From Pollutimonas sp035515055 (GTDB lineage: Bacteria > Pseudomonadota > Gammaproteobacteria > Burkholderiales > Burkholderiaceae_B), in NCBI GenBank assembly GCA_035515055.1, contig DATJBV010000037.1, positions 62,001-126,000 of the forward strand: a stretch of 64,000 nucleotides of DNA. Direction: 5' to 3'. This document shows, piece by piece, positions 38,767 to 48,243 of this stretch. The position numbers and the translations under genes are program-made. Position 1 is the stretch's first letter. Each line of letters starts with the position of its first letter. The notes below the pieces were generated by a model. The model saw nothing but the letters and a program-made list of their open reading frames with translations, was not told the origin of the DNA and searched no databases.

Positions 38767-40512
38767 ATGAGCAAAAGCAACGTAATTACCGTGCCCGATA
38801 TCGGCGATGTCAGCGAAGTCGATGTCATCGAGATCCTGGTCGCCGAGGGCGATACCATCAGCAAGGAACAGAGCCTCATCACTGTGGAGTCCGACAAGGC
38901 ATCCATGGAGATCCCGGCCTCGCAGGCAGGGGTGGTGAAGTCCATCAAAGTGAAAGTGGGCGACAAAGTGAAAGAGGGCTCGATCATCCTCGAGGTTGCT
39001 TCTTCCGGCGATGCCGAACCGCAGTCGGCCAAGAAACCTGCAACGCAGCCCGCGAAGCCGCCTGCGGCCTCGGCTTCATCTGCCATCAAGGACGAGCCCG
39101 CAAAGGTGCCAGCCGCCGATCCGTCCGCCAAACCTGAACAGGCGGCTGCGCCGTCGGCTCCGGTGACGGTCACGGTGCCCGACATAGGCGACTCGACGGA
39201 CGTTGAAGTGATCGAGATCATGGTTGCCGTGGGCGACACCGTTGCGGTCAATCAAGGCCTGATTACGGTCGAGTCGGACAAGGCATCCATGGAAGTGCCA
39301 TCCTCCTGCGCCGGCGTGGTAACCGCCATCAAGGTAAAGTTGGGAGATAAAGTCAATCAGGGCAGTGAAATACTCGAACTGCGCACCAGCGCACCCGCCG
39401 CTGAGGCGCCCGGTCGTACCGCGGCAACGCAAGCTGCCGCCGCGCCGCCGACACCCCAGGCACGCGCAACCCAGGCGGCTCCGGTCCAGGTCGAGGCGCA
39501 GCCCCAGGCGCCTGCTTCGGCCGACGCGCTCGCCTCGGTCCCGCCACAACGCTCTTCGCCCACGGCGGCATTTTCCGATGCCGACGTCCCGCTGCGCAAC
39601 CTGCCGCATGCCTCGCCATCGGTGCGCAAGTTTGCCCGGGAGCTTGGCGTCAACCTGGGCCAGGTGCAAGGTTCCGGCGACAAGAACCGCATCACGCAGG
39701 ACGATGTGCGCCACTACGTCAAGCAGGCGTTGGCAATGGGTCGGGGCGCGATTTCATCGCCAGCCGGCACGGAAGGCGGGTTGTCCGTCCTGGGTTGGCC
39801 GAAAGTGGATTTTGCCAAGTTCGGGCCGGTGCAATCCAAGCCAATGTCTCGCATCAAGAAAATTTCCGGCGCCAATCTGCACCGGAATTGGGTAATGATT
39901 CCCCACGTCACGAACAATGACCTGGCCGACATCACCGACCTCGAAAACCTGCGCCAGTCGCTCAACAAGGAAAACCAGAAATCGGGCGTCAAAGTCACGA
40001 TGCTGGCGTTCCTAATCAAGGCTGTGGTCGCCGCGCTTAAAAAGTTCCCCGAGTTCAACGCCTCGATCGAGGGCGACAACCTTGTCTTGAAGCAATACTT
40101 CCATATTGGTTTCGCCGCCGATACGCCGAACGGGCTGATGGTGCCTGTGATCCGCGACGCCGACCAGAAGGGCATCATGGACCTGGCCATCGAGACCGGC
40201 GAGCTTGCCGGCCTTGCACGCGAAGGCAAGCTCTCGCCGGCCCAGATGCAGGGCGGTTGTTTTTCCATTTCATCGCTGGGTGGAATAGGCGGGACAAACT
40301 TTACGCCTATTATCAATGCGCCGGAAGTCGCCATCCTGGGCGTCTCACGTTCATCGCATCAGCCGGTCTGGGACGGTAAAGCGTTTCAGCCACGCTTGAT
40401 GCTGCCATTGTCGCTGTCCTACGATCACCGTGTCATCGATGGCGCGGCGGCCGCGCGGTTCAACGCTTACCTGGGCAGCTTGCTGGCCGACTTCAGACGC
40501 ATTGCGCTATAG
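38767..40512 (+). CDS. aceF: Pyruvate dehydrogenase E2, dihydrolipoamide acetyltransferase with two lipoyl domains
   Basis: A 581-residue core subunit that accepts the acetyl group from E1 and passes it to CoA. Two lipoyl domains carry their lysines in ESDKASME: Lys44 and Lys172. They are separated by an Ala/Pro/Lys linker (about 80-130). A second Ala/Pro-rich linker leads to the peripheral subunit-binding domain (LPHASPSVRKFARELGVNLGQVQGSG, about 278-303). The catalytic acetyltransferase domain (about 345-581) ends with the active-site DHRVIDGAAAARF. E. coli AceF has three lipoyl domains; here two are in E2 and one is in the E3 gene downstream, a known betaproteobacterial arrangement. Lies between aceE and lpdA, 9 bases before lpdA. 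Confidence 0.97.
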   Translation: MSKSNVITVPDIGDVSEVDVIEILVAEGDTISKEQSLITVESDKASMEIPASQAGVVKSIKVKVGDKVKEGSIILEVASSGDAEPQSAKKPATQPAKPPAASASSAIKDEPAKVPAADPSAKPEQAAAPSAPVTVTVPDIGDSTDVEVIEIMVAVGDTVAVNQGLITVESDKASMEVPSSCAGVVTAIKVKLGDKVNQGSEILELRTSAPAAEAPGRTAATQAAAAPPTPQARATQAAPVQVEAQPQAPASADALASVPPQRSSPTAAFSDADVPLRNLPHASPSVRKFARELGVNLGQVQGSGDKNRITQDDVRHYVKQALAMGRGAISSPAGTEGGLSVLGWPKVDFAKFGPVQSKPMSRIKKISGANLHRNWVMIPHVTNNDLADITDLENLRQSLNKENQKSGVKVTMLAFLIKAVVAALKKFPEFNASIEGDNLVLKQYFHIGFAADTPNGLMVPVIRDADQKGIMDLAIETGELAGLAREGKLSPAQMQGGCFSISSLGGIGGTNFTPIINAPEVAILGVSRSSHQPVWDGKAFQPRLMLPLSLSYDHRVIDGAAAARFNAYLGSLLADFRRIAL

Positions 40513-40521
40513 GAGCACCGA

Positions 40522-42312
40522 ATGAGCACTACTGAATTGACCGTGCCCGACATCGGCGACTTCGGCGAAGTGGAAGTCATTGAAGTCCTGGTGGCGGTGG
40601 GCGATACGTTGAAGGCTGAACAAAGCCTGGTGACGGTCGAGTCCGACAAGGCATCCATGGAGATCCCCGCTTCCCAGGCCGGACTCGTCAAGGCCGTCCT
40701 GGTAAAGGTGGGCGACAAGGTGGCGCAGGGTGCGCCGCTGGTCCAGATCGAACCGCTGCAAGAGAAAGCCGATACCGCCGCGGCCGCTCCAGCCAAAGTC
40801 GATACGCCGACGGCCGAGCCGGCGAAAGTCGTTACAGCGATGGCCGCTACAGCCGCAACTCCTTCGGCCAGCGCCGCGACCGTCAGCAAAGAAGCCGCCG
40901 ATGCGCAATACGATGTCCTCGTGCTGGGGGCTGGCCCGGGCGGCTACTCCGCCGCCTTTCGCGCGGCCGATCTTGGCTTGCGCGTCGTGCTGGTCGAGCG
41001 CTATGACACGCTGGGAGGCGTTTGCCTCAACGTGGGTTGCATTCCTTCCAAGGCATTGCTTCACACGGCGGCGGTCATGGAAGAAGCCTTGTCGCTTGCC
41101 GCGCACGGCATCGCATTCGATGCGCCAAAAATCAATCTCGACGCATTGCGGGCCTATAAAGATGGCGTCGTTGGCAAACTGACGGGCGGGCTTGCGGGCA
41201 TGGCGCGGGCTCGCAAAGTCACCGTCATTACCGGCAACGGACAATTCCTGGATCCGCACAACATTGCGGTGCGAGGTGCCGATGGAAACACGCAGACCAT
41301 TAGCTTCGGCTCGGCCATCATCGCGGCGGGCAGCCAATCGGTCAAGCTTCCATTCCTTCCCGACGACCCTCGCGTCGTCGATTCCACCGGAGCCTTGCTG
41401 CTGTCGTCCGTACCCGAAAAAATGCTTATCGTGGGCGGCGGTATCATCGGATTGGAAATGGGCACGGTGTATTCGGCCCTGGGCTCGCGCCTGGACGTCG
41501 TTGAAATGCAGAGCGGCCTCATGCAGGGCGCCGATCGCGACCTGGTCAAAGTATGGCAAAAAATGAACGCCAGGCGCTTCGACAACATCATGCTCGACAC
41601 CAAGACCGTTGACGCGCAGGCACGCGAAGATGGTATCTGGGTAATGTTCGAAGGCAAGAATGCACCCAATGAAGCGCAACGCTACGATCTGGTCTTGCAG
41701 GCGGTCGGGCGCGCGCCCAACGGCCGCAACATTTCGGCGGACAAGGCCGGCGTGGCTGTCAGCGAACGGGGCTTCATCGAGGTCGATAAACAGATGCGCA
41801 CCAACGTGGCCCATATATTTGCCATAGGCGATATCGTCGGCCAACCCATGCTTGCCCACAAGGCGGTACACGAAGGCCATGTGGCGGCGGAAGTCATTGC
41901 CGGCCAAAAAAGTTTCTTCGACGCGCGCGTCATTCCTTCGGTCGCGTATACAGATCCAGAGGTGGCGTGGGTCGGATTGACGGAGGACGACGCCAAGAAA
42001 GAAGGCATAAGCATCACCAAGGGAATTTTTCCCTGGGCGGCATCGGGGCGTGCCATCGCCAATGGCCGGGACGAGGGTCACACGAAACTGCTGTTCGATG
42101 CGGAAACCCACCGTATCCTTGGCGGCGGCATCGTGGGAACCCACGCTGGCGACCTGATCAGCGAGGTGGCGCTTGCCATCGAGATGGGCGCCGATATGGT
42201 CGACATCGGCAAAACCATACATCCCCATCCGACATTGGGCGAATCCATCGGTATGGCGGCGGAAGTGGCAGAGGGCACTTGCACCGATCTTCCGCCACCG
42301 CGACGCAAGTGA
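40522..42312 (+). CDS. lpdA: Pyruvate dehydrogenase E3, dihydrolipoamide dehydrogenase with N-terminal lipoyl domain
   Basis: A 596-residue flavoprotein that reoxidises dihydrolipoamide with NAD. The first 80 residues are a lipoyl domain with Lys43 in ESDKASMEIP, joined by an Ala/Pro linker to a complete E3 unit. FAD motif VLGAGPGGYSAAFRAADLG begins near residue 135. The redox disulfide is GGVCLNVGCIPSKALLH, the NAD motif is LIVGGGIIGLEMGTVYSALG, AIGDIVGQPMLAHKA marks the FAD contact, and the terminal dyad is HPHPTLGESIGMAA. All are intact. An E3 with its own lipoyl domain is seen in Ralstonia and other betaproteobacteria. Last gene of the PDH operon, followed by a perfect hairpin. Confidence 0.97.
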   Translation: MSTTELTVPDIGDFGEVEVIEVLVAVGDTLKAEQSLVTVESDKASMEIPASQAGLVKAVLVKVGDKVAQGAPLVQIEPLQEKADTAAAAPAKVDTPTAEPAKVVTAMAATAATPSASAATVSKEAADAQYDVLVLGAGPGGYSAAFRAADLGLRVVLVERYDTLGGVCLNVGCIPSKALLHTAAVMEEALSLAAHGIAFDAPKINLDALRAYKDGVVGKLTGGLAGMARARKVTVITGNGQFLDPHNIAVRGADGNTQTISFGSAIIAAGSQSVKLPFLPDDPRVVDSTGALLLSSVPEKMLIVGGGIIGLEMGTVYSALGSRLDVVEMQSGLMQGADRDLVKVWQKMNARRFDNIMLDTKTVDAQAREDGIWVMFEGKNAPNEAQRYDLVLQAVGRAPNGRNISADKAGVAVSERGFIEVDKQMRTNVAHIFAIGDIVGQPMLAHKAVHEGHVAAEVIAGQKSFFDARVIPSVAYTDPEVAWVGLTEDDAKKEGISITKGIFPWAASGRAIANGRDEGHTKLLFDAETHRILGGGIVGTHAGDLISEVALAIEMGADMVDIGKTIHPHPTLGESIGMAAEVAEGTCTDLPPPRRK

Positions 42313-42347
42313 AATCCACGCTGTAAGGTCTTGCGTTATCGTCCAGG

Positions 42348-42375
42348 CGGCAGATGCTATCATCAGCATCTGCCG
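42348..42375 (+). terminator. Perfect hairpin after the PDH operon
   Basis: CGGCAGATGCT (42348-42358) and AGCATCTGCCG (42365-42375) form an 11-bp stem with a 6-base loop, between lpdA and folC. The following TCAGCATTTCTT is a poor T-run, so termination may be partial or factor-assisted. It marks the boundary between the PDH operon and folC. Confidence 0.6.
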
Positions 42376-42400
42376 TCAGCATTTCTTATAAGTTCCTACC

Positions 42401-43816
42401 ATGTCCCGTGCTCGCCCGAATGCCACCGCCACCTTGCCGCAGTGGCTAAACTACCTGGAAACTTTGCACAAAACGCCTGTCGACCTGGGCCTTGATCGAA
42501 TCCGGGAAGTGGCTGCAAGCCTGGGGCTGCACTATCCGTATATCAAGATAACGGTGGGCGGAACCAACGGCAAAGGCTCAACCTGCGCCATGCTCGAAGC
42601 CATTCTGCTTGCATCGGGCTACAAGGTCGGCTTGTATACCTCGCCGCATCTTGTCGACTTCAACGAACGTATTTGTGTGAACGGCGAGCAGGCATCCGAC
42701 GCCAAGATCATCGAGCAATTTCAGCGGATTGAAGCCGCGCGCGGCGACACCACTATCAGCTACTTTGAATACACAACGCTGGCCGCGCTCGCATTGTTCG
42801 AACAGGAACGGCTGGATGTGGCCGTGCTTGAAGTGGGGCTGGGCGGCAGGCTCGATGCCGTCAACCTTGTCGACGCGGACTGCGCCATTATCACCAGCGT
42901 CGATATCGATCATACCGATTATTTAGGCGATACCCGCGAGAAAATCGGGTGGGAAAAGGCGCATATATTCCGCCCCGGCCGACCGGCCATCTGTGCCGAC
43001 CCGCTGCCGCCTCACACCATCGTCGACCATGCAAAAGAGATCGGCGCCGACTTATGGCTGTTCGGCAAAGATTTCAATTATTCCGGCGACCGCCTTCAAT
43101 GGGCTTACGGCGGCCGCGAACAACGGCGCAGCAGCCTGGCCTATCCCTCGCTGCGCGGCGCCAATCAGCTATTGAATGCGGCTGCCGCGCTAGCGGCCCT
43201 GGAAGCGCTGCGATATCAGCTGGTCGTTCCGCAGCAAGCGGTTCGCATCGGCCTGTCCCAGGTTTCGCTGCCTGGCCGCCTGCAGATTCTTCCCGGGGTG
43301 CCCGCCATCGTGCTCGACGTCGCACACAACCCGCACGCGGCGGCGGCGCTTGGGCAGAATCTTGACGCGATGTCATTCTTTCCTTGCACACACGCGGTCA
43401 TTGGCATGCTTAACGACAAGGACATTCCCGGCGTCGTCGCCAAACTGGCCACTCGGGTAGACAAGTGGTATTGCGCGGGGATCGAAGGTGAGCGAGGAAC
43501 ATCCGGAGACGACCTTGCGGCCATCGTGCGTCAAGTCGTGGCGGCCAATAGCGGCACGGCAACATTCGAAGAGCAAAGCCGCGAAGTCAGCCGCCTTGGT
43601 TCCGATGCCAATGCCGCGCCCGCAAGGCCCGGGGTGCGGCCGCTTGCCGTGTCAAGACCGTCCAAGGCGCCTCCAACGGTGTCGAGCTTTAAAAATCCGG
43701 TACAAGCGTTTACCGAAGCTCGAAAACAGGCAAGCGACAATGATAGAATCGTAGTATTCGGTTCGTTTGCCACGGTGGGCCCGGTTCTCAAAATGCTAGA
43801 GCACCCGCCCACATAG
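42401..43816 (+). CDS. folC: Bifunctional folylpolyglutamate / dihydrofolate synthase
   Basis: A 471-residue ATP-dependent ligase adding glutamate to folates and making dihydrofolate. The P-loop is ITVGGTNGKGSTCAMLEA (about residues 50-67). YTSPHLVDFNERICVNG follows, then the catalytic region VGLGGRLDAVNLVDADCAIITSVDIDHTDYLG. The C-terminal Rossmann domain has LDVAHNPHAA and ends in VFGSFATVGPVLKML. Between the last strand pairs there is an extra Ala/Pro/Ser-rich stretch of about 50 residues (roughly 385-440) not usual in FolC. First of folC-dedD-cvpA-purF, the E. coli order; 51 bases to dedD. Confidence 0.95.
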   Translation: MSRARPNATATLPQWLNYLETLHKTPVDLGLDRIREVAASLGLHYPYIKITVGGTNGKGSTCAMLEAILLASGYKVGLYTSPHLVDFNERICVNGEQASDAKIIEQFQRIEAARGDTTISYFEYTTLAALALFEQERLDVAVLEVGLGGRLDAVNLVDADCAIITSVDIDHTDYLGDTREKIGWEKAHIFRPGRPAICADPLPPHTIVDHAKEIGADLWLFGKDFNYSGDRLQWAYGGREQRRSSLAYPSLRGANQLLNAAAALAALEALRYQLVVPQQAVRIGLSQVSLPGRLQILPGVPAIVLDVAHNPHAAAALGQNLDAMSFFPCTHAVIGMLNDKDIPGVVAKLATRVDKWYCAGIEGERGTSGDDLAAIVRQVVAANSGTATFEEQSREVSRLGSDANAAPARPGVRPLAVSRPSKAPPTVSSFKNPVQAFTEARKQASDNDRIVVFGSFATVGPVLKMLEHPPT

Positions 43817-43867
43817 TGCAGGCAAGGCTTGCGGTTGGTTTTGTTTACCAAGATAGGTTATTGCCCC

Positions 43868-44677
43868 ATGGGATTGTTTTCTCGTAATGAGTCCGCGGCG
43901 GGATCCGGCCGGCGTTCAACGCCACGGTCCTCGATGTCCAGCGAAGCGCAGGCAAGCGACCTCCGGGGCCGTGCCCGCCGGCGCCTCATAGGCGCACTCG
44001 CGCTCGTACTTGCCGCTGTCATCGTTGTGCCCATGTTGTTCGATTCATCCCCTCCGGCCGACCAGACCAGCGCCCCAGTGGTAATTCCCGCCATCGTCCC
44101 GCCCGCCACCGATTCAGGGCCATCGGCGGCTGCCCCATCCCAGCCCGCCGACTCGGGCGCAATTTCGGCGGCGCCTCAAGGCGAACCATCGCAGGGCAAC
44201 CTCCACGCGCCCAACCCCTCTGTGCAAGTTCAGCCCGACCCCAATAAACAGGCTTCCGCCGTACCACCTTCCGACACGCTCACGCCTGTCGAAAGTTCAC
44301 CGCCAGAATCCAAACCTGCCGACAAACCTGCGCCCAAGCCCGAACCCAAGGCAGCCGATGGCCGCACCGACGACGGATCGGTGGCCATGGCATTGCTCGA
44401 AGGGCGGAGTCCCGCAAAGGCGGTACCCACTCCAGCTGCCAAGGGAAGCTTCGTACTGCAAATAGCCGCGTACACCACCGACAAAGACGCCCAAACACGC
44501 CGCGACCGGCTGGTAGCGGCCGGTGTCACCAACGCCTACGTCGAAAACGCCTCTTCCGGCGGCAAGACCACTTACCGCCTGCGCGTAGGCCCTTTCCCCA
44601 CCCGAGACGCGGCACAGGCGGCACAAGCCCGTCTTCGCGCGCTAGGATACGACAACGGTTTTATTTCCGCTAAGTGA
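43868..44677 (+). CDS. dedD: SPOR-domain cell-division-associated protein (DedD-like)
   Basis: A 269-residue inner-membrane protein. A short cytoplasmic N-terminus rich in Arg and Ser is followed by one transmembrane helix (ALALVLAAVIVVPMLF, about residues 43-58). A long Pro/Ala/Ser linker comes next (60-190), then a C-terminal SPOR domain (about 195-269: SFVLQIAAYTTDKDAQTRRDRL, ending VGPFPTRDAAQAAQARLRALGYDNGFI). SPOR domains bind denuded septal peptidoglycan, so a septal role is expected. The ATG at 43868 is chosen; a TTG further up would add a non-conserved extension. Its stop overlaps the cvpA GTG start (GTGA). Confidence 0.9.
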   Translation: MGLFSRNESAAGSGRRSTPRSSMSSEAQASDLRGRARRRLIGALALVLAAVIVVPMLFDSSPPADQTSAPVVIPAIVPPATDSGPSAAAPSQPADSGAISAAPQGEPSQGNLHAPNPSVQVQPDPNKQASAVPPSDTLTPVESSPPESKPADKPAPKPEPKAADGRTDDGSVAMALLEGRSPAKAVPTPAAKGSFVLQIAAYTTDKDAQTRRDRLVAAGVTNAYVENASSGGKTTYRLRVGPFPTRDAAQAAQARLRALGYDNGFISAK

Positions 44678-45162
44678 CTAGCTTCGACTATATCGTGCTG
44701 ACCATACTGTGCGTGTCGGCCGTTTTAGGGCTGTTGCGCGGACTGGTGAAGGAAGTCCTGTCTCTCATTGCTTATGTCGTTGCTTTCCTGGCCGCGATCT
44801 GGTGGGGGCCCCTCGTGTCCGCATGGATCACCGGTTATATCGATAACGCCTTGCTGCGCACGGGCGTGGCTTATGGCGCCGTCTTCATTCTGGTGTTGTT
44901 AATGGTGGGACTCTTGAATCTCACGCTCGCCACCCTTATTCGAAAAACAGGTTTAACGCCAGCCGACCACGGCCTGGGTGGACTGTTCGGATTATTCCGC
45001 GGCGTATTGCTGGTTCTGGTATTGGTCAGCCTGGCCGGCTACACCGAATTACCCAGTGAACCCTGGTGGAAAGACGCCAAGCTGTCCGGACCGGCGGTCA
45101 AGGCAATACAACAGGTCAAGCTCTTCTTGCCGCCATCCCTGGCGTCATGGTTACCGTATTGA
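44674..45162 (+). CDS. cvpA: CvpA family membrane protein
   Basis: A 162-residue inner-membrane protein with four hydrophobic helices, of the CvpA/colicin V production family. Family signatures are TSFDYIVLTILCVSAVLGLLRGLVKEVLSLIAYVVAF near the N-terminus and HGLGGLFGLFRGVLLVLVLV near residue 105. Start is GTG at 44674, overlapping the dedD stop. It lies directly before purF, 22 bases away, as in E. coli, where cvpA and purF are cotranscribed. CvpA is linked to envelope integrity in other bacteria; its mechanism is not settled. Confidence 0.93.
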   Translation: MTSFDYIVLTILCVSAVLGLLRGLVKEVLSLIAYVVAFLAAIWWGPLVSAWITGYIDNALLRTGVAYGAVFILVLLMVGLLNLTLATLIRKTGLTPADHGLGGLFGLFRGVLLVLVLVSLAGYTELPSEPWWKDAKLSGPAVKAIQQVKLFLPPSLASWLPY

Positions 45163-45184
45163 TCCAAATGACAGGAACATCAAC

Positions 45185-46684
45185 ATGTGCGGAATAGTTG
45201 GGGTGGCAGGAAACGGCCCCGTGAATCAACTGATTTACGACAGCTTATTGCTGTTGCAGCATCGAGGGCAGGACGCCGCCGGTATCGCGACATCGCATGA
45301 GCAGTTTTTCAATATGTACAAGGCCCACGGCCTGGTACGCGATGTGTTCCGTACCAGGAACATGCGTTCGCTGCCGGGCAGCAGCGGCCTTGGCCAAGTC
45401 CGCTATCCCACCGCCGGGTCCAGCGATAGCGTCGATGAAGCCCAGCCATTCTACGTAAACGCCCCTTTTGGCATTACGTTCGTGCACAACGGCAATCTGA
45501 CCAATTGGCGGGAATTGCGCGAAGAGCTTTTCAGGGTTGACAGGCGGCATATCAATACTAATTCCGACTCGGAAGTTCTGCTCAACGTCTTTGCTCACGA
45601 GCTGCATTTGGCAGCCGTCGGTGGATCGTTGGACGAAAACGCCATTTTTACCGCCGTCACCTCAGTGCACCGGCGCGCCCGCGGCGCCTACGCCGTCATT
45701 GCGCAAATAGCCAATTACGGCATGGTCGCCTTTCGCGACCCCTTCGGCATCCGGCCCTTGTGCCTCGGCTCCGTTGAAACCTCCTCCGGTACCGAATGGA
45801 TGGTCGCGTCCGAATCGGTGGCCTTGACAGGCTGTGGCTACACGCTCGTCCGCGATATTGCCCCGGGCGAAGCTATTTTTATCGATCTGGATGGCAACAT
45901 CACCAGCCGTCAGTGCGCCGAAAATCCCGTCCTGACGCCGTGCGTGTTCGAATATGTGTACTTTGCCCGGCCCGATTCATTAATGGACGGCGTTTCCATC
46001 TATGACGCACGGCTGAACATGGGGGAATATCTTGGTGACAATGTCGCAAAAGCCTTGCGCCTGGGCGAGATCGATGTCGTGATGCCCATTCCGGATTCAT
46101 CCAGGCCGTCCGCAATGCAGCTGGCGGCGCGGCTCGACCTGAGCTACCGCGAAGGATTCATCAAGAACCGCTATATCGGCCGTACGTTCATCATGCCCGG
46201 CCAGGCGGTACGCAAGAAGTCGGTTCGCCAGAAGCTGAGCGCAATCGACATGGAATTCCGCGGCAAGAATGTCTTGTTGGTCGACGACTCCATCGTCCGG
46301 GGTACGACTAGCCGGGAAATTGTCGATATGGCCCGGGCAGCCGGCGCCAATAAGGTGTATTTCGCATCGGCTGCGCCCGCGGTACGTTTTCCCAATGTGT
46401 ATGGTATTGACATGCCGACCCAGACCGAACTTATCGCCACAGGCCGGGATACCGAACAAATTGCCAGGGAAATCGGCGCCGACGGCCTCGTGTACCAGGA
46501 GCTGCATGATCTTGAAGATTCCATCCGCGACTTGAATCCGGCGATAACTCAGTTCGAGTCTTCATGCTTTAACGGGCGCTATGTCACCGGCGATATCGAC
46601 GCGGCCTACCTGGAACGCCTCAGCCTGACGCGCGGCGTCCGTCCAACGGCGGGCGAGATGGCAACCAGCAACAGCGACGACTGA
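45185..46684 (+). CDS. purF: Amidophosphoribosyltransferase
   Basis: A 499-residue enzyme performing the first committed step of purine synthesis: PRPP plus glutamine gives phosphoribosylamine. Met1 is followed directly by the catalytic N-terminal Cys2 (MCGIVGVAG), so no propeptide is removed. Glutaminase blocks include LLLQHRGQDAAGI, VHNGNLTN and NTNSDSEVLLN. The phosphoribosyltransferase domain has the PRPP loop NVLLVDDSIVRGTTSREIV. The Cys ligands of the iron-sulfur cluster seen in Bacillus-type enzymes are not evident, fitting the E. coli type. A long frame starting at 44978 was rejected because it lies within cvpA. Confidence 0.97.
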   Translation: MCGIVGVAGNGPVNQLIYDSLLLLQHRGQDAAGIATSHEQFFNMYKAHGLVRDVFRTRNMRSLPGSSGLGQVRYPTAGSSDSVDEAQPFYVNAPFGITFVHNGNLTNWRELREELFRVDRRHINTNSDSEVLLNVFAHELHLAAVGGSLDENAIFTAVTSVHRRARGAYAVIAQIANYGMVAFRDPFGIRPLCLGSVETSSGTEWMVASESVALTGCGYTLVRDIAPGEAIFIDLDGNITSRQCAENPVLTPCVFEYVYFARPDSLMDGVSIYDARLNMGEYLGDNVAKALRLGEIDVVMPIPDSSRPSAMQLAARLDLSYREGFIKNRYIGRTFIMPGQAVRKKSVRQKLSAIDMEFRGKNVLLVDDSIVRGTTSREIVDMARAAGANKVYFASAAPAVRFPNVYGIDMPTQTELIATGRDTEQIAREIGADGLVYQELHDLEDSIRDLNPAITQFESSCFNGRYVTGDIDAAYLERLSLTRGVRPTAGEMATSNSDD

Positions 46685-46698
46685 TAAGGCGGTGTGCA

Positions 46699-48243
46699 AT
46701 GGCGGCACGCATAGGCACGTGGGTTGCGGCCTTCATCCTAGGCCTGCTACCAGGCCTTCTCAACGCCCAGCCAACATTGGATTGGTTCATAGAGGGGCGC
46801 CCGACGCAACAGGCGGTCCAGGTCGTCGACGTCTTGTCGACATCGGAGCGGGAAGGCCTATCGCCGGACGATTACCGTGCGCACGAGCTGGCAGCCGCCA
46901 TCGGCAGAGCAAGGCAGGGAGCGGCGTTATCCGAGACGGCGCTCGCCCATCTGGACGCCGCGCTGACCGCGTCTATTCGGCAGTACCTGCATGATCTGCG
47001 TACCGGCAGGCTGGATCCACGATCGGCACGGCAGTATTTCAAGGCGTCTCCCGCCGATGAGTTCGACGCCGCCTGGTATCTGGCCAGTGCCATCAGCCAG
47101 AACCGCGTCGTTCAGGCGCTACACGAAGCAGGGCCCGTTCTGCCCCTATATGGGCGTTTGCGTCGTGGCCTCGCCGAGTATCGCGCATTGTCAGGCCACC
47201 CGGCCTGGCAAACGCCTCTTGCGCCGCCACCTGCAAAAGGGTTGGAGGAAAACCAAGCTTATGACGGCATGGACGTGCTGCGGCGGCGCTTGGCGGCCTT
47301 GGGCGATATGCCAGCCGATGCCTCCGTCCCGCCGTTATATGGCGGCGCGGTTCAAGAAGGACTAAAGCGCTTCCAGGAACGCCATGGGTTGGTCGTCGAC
47401 GGACTGCTCGGACCCGCCACATATAAGCAATTAGAAGTAAGTCCGGCCCAACGCGCGCGGCAGATCGAGCTCACGATGGAACGCCTGCGCTGGACACCCG
47501 CGTTCCCGGGGCCACGGATAATTGCCGTAAACATTCCTGAATTCGTGCTGCGTGCGTATGAAATACACGATGGTCAGGCGCAGGCGCGGGTAGAGATGAA
47601 GGTTATTGTGGGTAAAGCGCTCGATAACGACACGCCGGTCTTCAATGAAGACATGCGTTATATCGAGTTCAGTCCTTACTGGAATGTGCCGCCCTCCATC
47701 GCCAGAGCCGAAACGCTGCCTCGCCTGCGGCGCGACCCCGCGTATCTCGACAGGCAGGGCTTCGAATTCGTGGCCAAGGACGGGACGGTGGTGCATGGCG
47801 TATCCGATGCGTACCTCGATGCGGTGCAGCGCGGCGATCTGCGGATACGCCAGCGTCCGGGCCCAGACAATGCGCTCGGCGACATCAAGTTCATTTTTCC
47901 GAACGACCATAATATTTATTTGCACCATACGCCGGCGCCGCAATTGTTCCAACGTAGCAGGCGGGATTTCAGCCATGGGTGCATACGTATCGAAGACCCT
48001 GTTGCGTTGGCAAAGTTTGTGCTTGTCGATGAGCCAGCATGGGACGAAGCCAGTATCCGCGCAGCCATGGGCACCGGGCGCTCCCGTACGATACGCCTGA
48101 AACAGCCTGTGCCTGTAGTGATTGCTTACAGCACGGTCAACGTGCGGAATGATAAGGTATATTTTTTTGACGATATATACGGACACGACGCATTGCTCGA
48201 CCAGGCCCTAAAGCGACGCAAGCGTCCTGAGCTCCTTTCATGA
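46699..48243 (+). CDS. L,D-transpeptidase (YcbB/LdtD type)
   Basis: A 514-residue exported cell-wall enzyme that forms 3-3 cross-links in peptidoglycan. It has a signal peptide (GTWVAAFILGLLPGLLNAQP). An N-terminal scaffold domain follows, then a peptidoglycan-binding domain near residues 215-245 (VQEGLKRFQERHGLVVDGLLGPATYKQL). The YkuD catalytic domain has the active Cys428 in RDFSHGCIRIEDP, and IEFSPYWNVPPSIA is another YcbB-type hallmark. All are intact. The order ycbB-ycbK seen here matches E. coli. The stop overlaps the next gene's start by 4 bases. The gene follows purF by 14 bases, so it may share that transcript. Confidence 0.94.
   Translation: MAARIGTWVAAFILGLLPGLLNAQPTLDWFIEGRPTQQAVQVVDVLSTSEREGLSPDDYRAHELAAAIGRARQGAALSETALAHLDAALTASIRQYLHDLRTGRLDPRSARQYFKASPADEFDAAWYLASAISQNRVVQALHEAGPVLPLYGRLRRGLAEYRALSGHPAWQTPLAPPPAKGLEENQAYDGMDVLRRRLAALGDMPADASVPPLYGGAVQEGLKRFQERHGLVVDGLLGPATYKQLEVSPAQRARQIELTMERLRWTPAFPGPRIIAVNIPEFVLRAYEIHDGQAQARVEMKVIVGKALDNDTPVFNEDMRYIEFSPYWNVPPSIARAETLPRLRRDPAYLDRQGFEFVAKDGTVVHGVSDAYLDAVQRGDLRIRQRPGPDNALGDIKFIFPNDHNIYLHHTPAPQLFQRSRRDFSHGCIRIEDPVALAKFVLVDEPAWDEASIRAAMGTGRSRTIRLKQPVPVVIAYSTVNVRNDKVYFFDDIYGHDALLDQALKRRKRPELLS

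Noticed and set aside
40507..42369. 620-codon open frame on the minus strand, opposite lpdA
   Set aside because: It is a shadow of lpdA caused by GC-rich third positions; the product is His/Arg/Gly-rich and resembles no protein family, while the plus-strand protein has every E3 motif.
44978..45184. In-frame upstream extension of purF
   Set aside because: It overlaps cvpA, and PurF must start Met-Cys for its catalytic Cys to be N-terminal.
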